Assembly: GCF_900626095.1 (NCBI RefSeq)
Contig: NZ_UYZZ01000004.1
Location: 248,001 to 312,000 of the forward strand
Direction of reading: 5' to 3'
DNA: 64,000 nt
Source of the DNA: Clostridium rectalis
GTDB taxonomy: Bacteria > Bacillota > Clostridia > Clostridiales > Clostridiaceae
Below are positions 7,987-15,900 of this stretch, piece by piece (position 1 is the first letter of the stretch; every line of letters begins with the position of its first letter). Both the position numbers and the translations under genes were made by a program. The notes beneath the pieces are model-generated. The model had not been told where the DNA came from. It saw only the letters and a program-made list of their open reading frames with translations, and did no database searches.

Positions 7987-9240
7987 ATGAATTCAATTGT
8001 AAAAAATCCTGAAATGAAAAGTATAATTATAAAACTTTTAATAATTCAAAGTATATTTTTGGGAATTATATATATGTTTTTTTATTGTGAATTCTATAAT
8101 TTGAATGATAATATAGTAAATCAAAACTCCGCTATAATGGGCAAGATATTATTAGCTCACCCAGAATTAGAAGGAGAAATTGTAAGTTATATAACTAAAG
8201 GTGCAAATAAGGAACAGATAGTTAAAGGAAAAAAGGTATTAAGTGAGTATGGATATTATGAAGATATGAATAGAAATTCTAATCCACTTTTAAAAGAATT
8301 TTATAAGGAATTTAAATTAAAATATTTATTAACAATTTTAATAGGGGTATTATGCATTTTATATGTGGTTTTTTTTGAGTATAAAAAAATGTTTTATAAA
8401 GTAAGGGAGATATCTTTTGCTTCAGAAAAAGTTATGGATGATGACTATAGTGTGGTTTTACCGGAGAATAAAGAGGGAGATTTCTCAATATTAGCCCATA
8501 ATTTTAATTTAATGTCTAATAGACTTAAATTAGGTTTTTATAAATTAAAGCAGGAAAAAATTTTTTTGAAAAATATTTTATCAGATATATCTCACCAATT
8601 AAAAACACCACTAACTTCTTTGGTTACAATTAATGAACTATTACTTACAAGAAAGGATATGGAAGAGTATATTAGGATAGATTTTTTGGAAAAAAGCTCC
8701 TCACAATTAGATAGGATGGAGTGGCTTATTATAAATTTATTAAAGATTGCAAGACTTGAAGCAGGAGCCATAAATTTCCAAAGGAAGAGTATTTTAGCCG
8801 TAGAGTGTATAAAAGATGCTTTAGAAAGTTTAAAATATAAATCAGAGGAAAAAAACCAAAATATAATTATAAACGGGGACTTAGATAGTGTGATTTTATA
8901 TGTTGATAAACAATGGACTACTGAGGCAATATTAAATATTATAAAAAATTGTATTGAACATACTAAAAAAGGAGGGGAAATAAAGATAGGTATTTCTGAA
9001 ACTCCTTTATTTAGCAGAGTAACTATTGAGGATAATGGTGAGGGCATAGATAAAAAAGATTTACCTCATATATTTAAAAGATTTTATAAGGGAAGCAATT
9101 CTTTAGAAGCTGAAAGTATAGGGATAGGTCTTGCACTAACTAAATTAATTGTGGAAAGTCAAGGTGGAACCATAGTAGTAACTAGTGAAAAAAATAAAGG
9201 AAGTAAATTTGTAATTACTTTTTTAAAGGTAATAGTATAG
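7987..9240 (+). CDS. Sensor histidine kinase (HisKA type)
   Basis: A 417-residue kinase, partner of the upstream OmpR-type regulator. Two transmembrane helices (about 14-34 and 112-130) bracket a small extracellular domain of about 75 residues. A HAMP-like linker follows, then the H-box LSDISHQLKTPLTSL with the phosphorylated His at residue 203. The ATPase domain has the N-box IKNCIEHTKKGGEIKIG, the G1 box DNGEGIDKKDLPHIFKRFYKG and the G2 box SIGIGLALTKLIVESQGG. GGAGT precedes the ATG. The small sensor loop has no recognisable ligand domain. The gene ends with a long perfect hairpin, so the system is a closed two-gene unit. Confidence 0.93.
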   Translation: MNSIVKNPEMKSIIIKLLIIQSIFLGIIYMFFYCEFYNLNDNIVNQNSAIMGKILLAHPELEGEIVSYITKGANKEQIVKGKKVLSEYGYYEDMNRNSNPLLKEFYKEFKLKYLLTILIGVLCILYVVFFEYKKMFYKVREISFASEKVMDDDYSVVLPENKEGDFSILAHNFNLMSNRLKLGFYKLKQEKIFLKNILSDISHQLKTPLTSLVTINELLLTRKDMEEYIRIDFLEKSSSQLDRMEWLIINLLKIARLEAGAINFQRKSILAVECIKDALESLKYKSEEKNQNIIINGDLDSVILYVDKQWTTEAILNIIKNCIEHTKKGGEIKIGISETPLFSRVTIEDNGEGIDKKDLPHIFKRFYKGSNSLEAESIGIGLALTKLIVESQGGTIVVTSEKNKGSKFVITFLKVIV

Positions 9241-9254
9241 AAATATTTAAAAAA

Positions 9255-9308
9255 TAAACATATAACATAGATTTTTGATCATCTATGTTATATGTTTATA
9301 TTATTTTT
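9255..9308 (+). terminator. Long-stem terminator after the kinase
   Basis: An 18-bp perfect stem: TAAACATATAACATAGAT (9255-9272) with ATCTATGTTATATGTTTA (9281-9298), loop TTTTGATC, followed by TATTATTTTT. It starts 15 bases after the stop codon. Confidence 0.8.
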
Positions 9309-9392
9309 AGATTTTTATTATTAGATTAATTAGATTGTATTTACTAAATATAACTTAGATATACTTAATGTAATTATATAAAGGTTAAATTA

Positions 9393-10652
9393 TTATTTTA
9401 GATATTTATGTAAATATACATTAGAGATAATTGATGAAATTGCAAATGAGATTACTGTAGCTATTGCAGCTCCGTTATACCCAAAGTTTAGGATTAAAAC
9501 AATATCTAATATTATGTTTAAAACGCCTGTAATAATTGAATTATAAAAATTAACTTTAGTTTTTTTGATGTTAAATAGTATATTTCCACTAGGGATTCTA
9601 AAGGTACCTGCTATAAAATATCCAATCCATAAAATCCTAAAAGCATTTACAGAGTCTAAATATCCATTACCGAATACTATTTTTATGATAAATGGGGCAA
9701 ATAAAATACAAAAAGTACTAATAAACCCATTTATAAATAAAAGATATTTTTGTAATTTAATATATTTTTCTTTAATCCAATTTTTGTCGTTACTATTTTT
9801 TGCGAAATATGGATAAACGAAGATCATAATAGATGACGGTAAAAATAACATATTCATAGGAAGTAAGGTAGCAATTTTATATGTAGCGATAATAGATGTA
9901 TCTTTAATCAGATTACCGATTAAAAGTATATCTAGTTGAAAAAGCAATTGTGAAATTGCATTAGTAATTGATGCTATTATAGAAAATTTTAAAAAGTTTT
10001 TTTTCTCATCTTTATTAGGATAATCAACCTTAAAAAAATTCACTATATATTCCTTTATAAAGGCTATTCCTAATATAATGGATAATGTGTATGAGATATA
10101 TTTAGCAGAAATTATACCAGATATACTAAACAATAACCCTAAAAGTATGGTTCCTAAAAAATATAGTAGTGTATTTGTGGTACTAAGTATAGAAAATTTT
10201 TTGTTCTGAAATAAAACTCTTAAATATACTTGTATATCTTCAAAAACTATAGAAAAAATTGGGAATATACTTAAGTATAATAAAATTTTCCTACTCCCTT
10301 CTATGGATAGGTTACCGAATATGGAAAATAGAACTATAAAAAAGCATATACATAAATTGCTTATAATACCTATTTTCACTCCGTATTTTAAATAGGATAT
10401 TTTTTTCAACTCATCTTTTGTTTCACTACAGTATTGTAAAATAGCAGGAACAGTTCCAAGGCCTTGTAATAATAAAAATGTATTTAATATAGTTTGAGCA
10501 TAGGTAAAATCACCAAATAAATTACGACTTATAATCCTAGGTAAAACTATAGCTATTCCAAAATTTATAATTTTATTTATAAAGTTGGCTCCGAATATAT
10601 GTAAAAAACCTTTTTTCACCAATAGTTTAAAATCCCTTAAAATTCTTGCCAT
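9393..10652 (-). CDS. Polysaccharide/lipid-linked oligosaccharide flippase (Wzx/MurJ-like MOP superfamily)
   Basis: A 419-residue integral membrane protein with about twelve hydrophobic segments and the MOP-superfamily pattern of O-unit flippases: a basic amphipathic start (LRDFKLLVKKGFLHIFGANF), an IVLPRIISRNLFGDFTYAQT segment at about 36-54, and a repeat of the helix-pair pattern in the second half (LNFGYNGAAIATVISFAISS at the end). Family members move lipid-linked sugars across the membrane. AAAGGAG precedes the ATG at 10652. No glycosyltransferase or polymerase gene is adjacent, which is unusual for a wzx gene, so the substrate is open. Two perfect hairpins lie upstream between 10685 and 10859. 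Confidence 0.85.
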   Translation of the reverse strand: MARILRDFKLLVKKGFLHIFGANFINKIINFGIAIVLPRIISRNLFGDFTYAQTILNTFLLLQGLGTVPAILQYCSETKDELKKISYLKYGVKIGIISNLCICFFIVLFSIFGNLSIEGSRKILLYLSIFPIFSIVFEDIQVYLRVLFQNKKFSILSTTNTLLYFLGTILLGLLFSISGIISAKYISYTLSIILGIAFIKEYIVNFFKVDYPNKDEKKNFLKFSIIASITNAISQLLFQLDILLIGNLIKDTSIIATYKIATLLPMNMLFLPSSIMIFVYPYFAKNSNDKNWIKEKYIKLQKYLLFINGFISTFCILFAPFIIKIVFGNGYLDSVNAFRILWIGYFIAGTFRIPSGNILFNIKKTKVNFYNSIITGVLNIILDIVLILNFGYNGAAIATVISFAISSIISNVYLHKYLK

Positions 10653-11119
10653 TATAGCTATCTCCTTTTTTATTCATACAAAAAATTTAAGGTTTATAGG
10701 TTTTTATAAACCTTAAATGAATTTTAGATGTAGTATTAAATATTAAGAATAATTTTCATATAAATAAGTTATTAAATCAATGTAAAGTAATAATCATAAT
10801 ATGTCTATATTGTACATTAAAATAGATGAAGTATATTTTAACTTCATCTATTTTAATGTTACTTTCCTAATCTTAATTATTTTAAAAAATTATTAATAAA
10901 TGAATTACAATTATATTATATATAAAATTGTATATTTTATAAAGTATTAGTTTAAATTTGGGGATTTAGACCGTGGGGCAGTTTAAATAGCTGTTTTATG
11001 TTTTTGTGAATATTTATTTTAAATATATTGTCAGAAAGACTTAAGTATATTCGTATAAGGTTATGAAAAGCTTCTTATTTGAAAATTATATGAGGAGGGG
11101 TATGTAAAAGGGGGAAACT
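10653..11119. other. Intergenic stretch with two perfect hairpins
   Basis: About 470 bases without a gene. Hairpin 1: ATTTAAGGTTTATA (10685-10698) with TATAAACCTTAAAT (10705-10718), 14 bp, 33 bases upstream of the flippase start codon and therefore inside its probable leader. Hairpin 2: a 19-bp perfect stem, 10814-10832 with 10841-10859, loop ATATTTTA. Neither has a good T-tract on either strand and neither neighbours a gene end, so they are not ordinary terminators as far as I can see. The rest is AT-rich, with a strong AGGAGGGG at 11093-11100 just before the broken small gene. Confidence 0.5.
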
Positions 11120-11340
11120 ATGAAAATTAATGAGTCCAATTTTATAGATAAGATAAAAAAGAATTGATGAACGCTATGGATAAATTAAATTGTGAAAATA
11201 AAGAAATTTTTAAAGGTAATGATAAATTTATAAAAGTATTCCAATCATTAGATTCAAATGAAAAGTATACTATAGTTACAAGTGACTTTAACAATGTGGA
11301 GTTTAGATATGATTTAAAATTTAACATAAAACTTAAGTAA
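11120..11340 (+). pseudogene. Small hypothetical gene broken by a frameshift in an A-run
   Basis: An ORF begins at ATG 11120 with a good site (GGGGG, 5 bases upstream) and reads MKINESNFIDKIKKN before a TGA at 11165-11167. One frame over, an open stretch continues directly from ATG 11167 to the TAA at 11338-11340 (MNAMDKLNCENKEIF...), with no ribosome site of its own. Adding one A to the run of six at 11155-11160 joins the two parts into a single 73-residue protein (..FIDKIKKELMNAMDKL..). This is either a real homopolymer frameshift or a sequencing error. The product is soluble and unrecognised. A 13-bp hairpin follows. Confidence 0.55.
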
Positions 11341-11351
11341 ATTTATTTAAG

Positions 11352-11383
11352 AAGCCATTGATATTTTTAAATATCAATGGCTT
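11352..11383 (+). terminator. Hairpin after the frameshifted gene
   Basis: AAGCCATTGATAT (11352-11364) and ATATCAATGGCTT (11371-11383) form a perfect 13-bp stem 11 bases after the stop codon. The following bases (GAGCCATTT) are not a clean T-tract, so termination is probable but not certain. Confidence 0.6.
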
Positions 11384-11574
11384 GAGCCATTTAAAAAATT
11401 TCAATTATTGTATTTTGTTAAAGTGAGACAGAAGTTTAATTTTTAATAAATCATATTTAAAATGCATAAAATGTATAAAAAGTAAAAATTAAAAAGAAGG
11501 ATTTCTATTAAATGTAAAGAATGTAATAATTATAGAGTATTTATCAAAATAAATATAATATAGGAGGAGAAAAC

Positions 11575-12459
11575 ATGAAAAAGAGGACAGCTATATTAAG
11601 TATCTTATTGGGTGTCTTTATGGTTTTAACACTAAATGTTGGACAAGTTAAAGCAGCAAGTAAACAAGATATTGTAGACTATGCTATGCAGTTTATTGGG
11701 GTACCATATGCAGACAATGGAAATACACCAAGTGGGTTTGATTGTTCAGGATTTGTTCAATATGTATATAAAAATTGTGCAGGAATATATTTGCCAAGAA
11801 CTAGTTATCAACAATATGAAGTAGGAAGCCCAGTGTCAAGAAATAATTTGCAACCGGGAGATTTAGTTTTTCCAGAGGCACACTTAGGACATGTGGCGAT
11901 TTATGTAGGTGATGGACAGATAATACATTCACCAGAACCAGGAGATCAGGTAAGGGTTGCAAAGATGTATAATTTCTATGGGGCAAAAAGAATTATATCA
12001 TGTCCTTATGTAGAGCCAGCATCTAAGTATGCTACACCTATAAGAAGTAGGTATGTGGTTATAACAGAGCCTCAAGTTATAAGAAATGCGCCATGTTATG
12101 CAGCATCAGTGGTAAGAACATTAAACCATGGTGAAGTAATAGATGTGTATAAGACATATGAGTATGACGGTGTGTGGTGGTCTTTAATAGCTAGAGGAGT
12201 TAAACAGCAATGGATTAGGTCAGCTTATATAAAAGAAAAGGCTCCACAGGTTAATTCAAATGCAAGCCCTATAAAAAAAAGATATAAGGTAAATGTATCT
12301 TCTTTACAAGTTAGAAGTTATCCAGATAAGATATCACCAGTTGTGGCGACATTAAAAAAAGGTGATGTTGTAGATATATATGCAGAGCATAAAGGTTGGT
12401 ATTTAATAGCCAGAGGAGTTAAACAGCAGTGGGTTCCTATAAATTCTTTATCTAAGTAA
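11575..12459 (+). CDS. Secreted NlpC/P60 peptidoglycan endopeptidase with two SH3b domains
   Basis: A 294-residue exported cell-wall hydrolase. NlpC/P60 enzymes cut the gamma-D-Glu to diamino-acid bond in stem peptides. A signal peptide (MKKRTAILSILLGVFMVLTL) ends at about VKAA-SK, residue 28. The catalytic domain follows directly: nucleophile C57 in FDCSGFVQYVY, catalytic H106 in LGHVAIYVGDG, and H118 in IIHSP. Two bacterial SH3 repeats (about 156-222 and 230-292) each end in the same phrase, IARGVKQQW, showing internal duplication; they should bind the wall. This domain order, enzyme first, differs from many relatives with N-terminal SH3 repeats. The ATG has AGGAGG upstream. The gene is monocistronic. 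Confidence 0.93.
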   Translation: MKKRTAILSILLGVFMVLTLNVGQVKAASKQDIVDYAMQFIGVPYADNGNTPSGFDCSGFVQYVYKNCAGIYLPRTSYQQYEVGSPVSRNNLQPGDLVFPEAHLGHVAIYVGDGQIIHSPEPGDQVRVAKMYNFYGAKRIISCPYVEPASKYATPIRSRYVVITEPQVIRNAPCYAASVVRTLNHGEVIDVYKTYEYDGVWWSLIARGVKQQWIRSAYIKEKAPQVNSNASPIKKRYKVNVSSLQVRSYPDKISPVVATLKKGDVVDIYAEHKGWYLIARGVKQQWVPINSLSK

Positions 12460-12609
12460 TACTTAAGATAATTATTAATTTTATATAATAGGGAATTTAT
12501 AAATAAGTATAGTATTGTTCACTTTAAATCTTAATTTATGATTAAGATAGTATTAAATACTATTATAATCATAATCAATTGAAATAGTATTTAAATAAAG
12601 AAATATAGA

Positions 12610-12649
12610 AAAACCATGGATAGGGGTACACTAAATCCATGGTTTTTTA
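12610..12649 (+). terminator. Terminator downstream of the NlpC/P60 gene
   Basis: AAAACCATGGAT (12610-12621) pairs with ATCCATGGTTTT (12635-12646), followed by TTAATATT. It lies 150 bases after the stop codon; nothing else in 12460-12944 looks like a gene. That stretch is AT-rich and ends with the GGAGG site of the next gene at 12933-12937. Confidence 0.75.
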
Positions 12650-12944
12650 ATATTGTTAAAATATAAAGAAGTACAATACATGAATAATTTTAGTTATGTC
12701 CAATGTTATGATAATTATTCTAAATAATTGGAATTTATTATTTTTCCCATTATTTGATAATTGATTTAAGAAATGATTTTATATATTAATATGTAGGTTA
12801 TGTCTATATTTATATGTCATAAAGTAAAATTTCCCATATCATATATTACTGAAGAGTAATATCAAATAAGTAAATTTAACACTAAAACTATATATGTAAA
12901 ATTTGAATTAAATAATTTAAAAATATGAGAATGGAGGAAATTTT

Positions 12945-15900
12945 ATGGCTGCAACAATTAGAGGAGTAGTTTTTGATGACTTAAATAATAATGGTACATT
13001 GAATCCAGGGGAACCAGGAATACCTAATGCCTATGTGGTTATACGTGATCCTAACGGGGTATGTACAACTGTTCAAACCAATGCATCTGGAGTATATATC
13101 TTTTCAAATCTTAATTTAGCAGGGAACTATACTGTTTATGAAACTGCTATAAATCCAGGCGCTACTTGTCCACCAACAAATTTTGGGCAACCAGCAGGGT
13201 TTACAAATTCCAGTACTTTTAGAACACAAACAATAAATGTAACTCAAACCCAAATAGATAATAACTCTACCATTAATGGTAGAAATTATGGTCATGATAA
13301 TCCGGAAACTTTTACTTGTAGGCCCATTGGATATCAAGTGGCTGTACCACCCTCAGCTGCAAATAGCGAATTTGTAGAAGTAAATTTAGTAACAGGTAAA
13401 TACAATATAATAAATCCAGATATGGGAGTTAGGATAAATCCTATAGCATATAATGTTTTAGATAATATGATATATGGTACGATTGGTACTACCAATAATT
13501 TAACAAGAATTTCAAGGGATGGCAGTAGAACAAATTTTGGTGCTATTACGGGATTACCAAATGTATTTTATACAACAGGGGATATAGATAATCAAGGTAA
13601 TTTGTATATATATATAAATGATACAGCAACTTTTTATCAGGTTGATTTAAATCAAAACTCTGCTACTTTTGGTCAAGTTTTAAATTCTGTACCAATAACC
13701 CCTATCAGTGTATCTGATTGGTCATGGAATCCAATTGATGGGCAATTATATGGTGTAACTTTTGATGGAATTGCAGTAAGGGTAAATCCCTTTAATGGTA
13801 ATGTTACTAATTTAACAACAGTAGGGGTACCAGGGGTATCTTCCTATGGAGCTACCTTTATAGATGCATCAGGAACTTTATATGCTATAAACAATGCTAC
13901 AGGGAGAGTCTACCGTATAATAATTTCAGGAAACAACGCAACTGGTGAAAGGTTTTCTCAGGCTGTACCAACCAGTATAAATGATGGGGCTATGTGTCAT
14001 AATTCATTAATTGAAATAGATTTTGGTGATGCTCCTGATCCAACTTCAGGAACGGGAGTAGATAATTATAATACACTACTTGCTAACAATGGACCTAGAC
14101 ATCAAATAATAAACCAATTAACTTTAGGAACTCAAGTAACAGCTGAAAATGATGCTTATGCAAATTTAACTACAGATGCTACAGGAGATGATATACTACA
14201 GGGGATACAAGATGATGGTACTACTTTACCACTTACGCCGTTATTAGTAACAGATACCACCTACTCTTTAACAGTAGATGTAGTAAATAACACAGGATTA
14301 CCAGGAAATGTATATGGATGGATAGATTTTAATAAAAATGGTGTATTCCAGGGAAATGAGGCTACACCAGTTGTAGTAGTACCATCAGATCCAGGGGTGC
14401 AGCAAGTAGTATTAAACTTTACAGTACCTGTAGGTGTTAATTTGAAACCAGATCATACCTTTGTAAGGGTTAGAGTTACAACAGATGAGCTAATAAATCA
14501 AAATTCTTCACAAACGGCTGAGGATACGAGGAGTATAGGACCAGCATCAGATGGAGAAGTTGAAGATTATTATTTACAAATAGATCCAGTGGCAGATATA
14601 TTTGTAGTTAAAACAGCAGACCCAGATCCAGTAATACCAGGAGAAGTATTAACTTATAAAATTGATGTGGTGAATGCAGGACCATCAGATGCTGAAAATG
14701 TTGTTTTAGATGATGAAGTTCCACCTACTATAAAAGCACCAGAATTCTCCATAGATGGAGGAGCAACCTTTAATCCATGGCCAACGATTTATGATATAGG
14801 AACATTATTAGCTGGTAAAACAATAACTATTTTAATAAGAGGAATAGTAGAATCATTTGCTACAGGGATTATAAGTAATGTTGCAAATGTAATTTCATCA
14901 ACACCGGATCCAGATCTAAATAATAATACATCAATAGTATTTACACAGGTTAATGCATTAGCGGATATTTCAGTTGTGAAAACGGCAAGTCCAAATCCAG
15001 TAAATCAAGGAGAAACATTAACCTATACAATTGATGTAATAAATGCAGGGCCAGCAGATGCCCAGAATGTTGTTTTGGATGATGTCATTCCACCTGAAAT
15101 CATTGGAGCAGAATTTTCAACAGATGGAGGAATAACCTTTAGTCCATGGCCAGGAAGTTTTGATATAGGAACATTATCAAATGGAGAAACAAGAACTGTT
15201 TTAATAAGAGGAACAGTGTCACCATCGGCAATAGGTATTATAAGTAATACCGCAGGGGTAATTTCATCTACACCTGACCCCAACTTGGATAATAATATGT
15301 CAACAGTGGATACCGAAATTAATACAGCGGATATTAGTGTTATAAAAACATCTGATTTAAATCCAGCATTTCCAGGAGAGATATTAACTTATACAATTAA
15401 AGTATCAAATGCAGGACCAGCAGATGCTGAAAATGTGGTTTTAACGGATGCTATTCCACCTGAAATTGTAGGGGCAGAATTCTCAGTAGATGGAGGGGTA
15501 ACCTTTAATCCATGGCCAGGAAGTTTTAATATAGGAACATTATTAGATGGTGAAACAAGCTCTATTTTAATAAGAGGGACAGTAGCGGCATCAGCAATAG
15601 GCATTATATCTAATACTGCAAATGTAACATCAACAACACCAGATCCTAATCCGGATAACAACACATCAACAGTAGATATAGAAGTTAATGCTTTAGCTGA
15701 TATTTCAGTTATAAAAACAGGAAGTCCAAATCCAGTAGTATCAGGAGAGACTTTGACCTATACAATTGATGTATCAAACTTTGGACCATCCCTTGCTGAA
15801 GATGTTACTTTAAGTGATGTTATTCCACCTGAAATAACAGGAGCAGAATTCTCAACAGATGGAGGAATAACCTTTAATCCATGGACAGGAAGTTTTAATC

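Noticed and set aside
8592-9047. Minus-strand ORF of 151 codons in the histidine kinase gene
   Set aside because: It lies wholly within a kinase gene with intact motifs, has no ribosome site, and is low-complexity Ser/Phe/Ile-rich.
12810-12860. CATAAAGTA and CATATCATA boxes resembling sigma-K/sigma-E -10 elements before the DUF11 gene
   Set aside because: The match is short, the -35 part is not convincing, and such strings are frequent in AT-rich DNA. Not called as a promoter.
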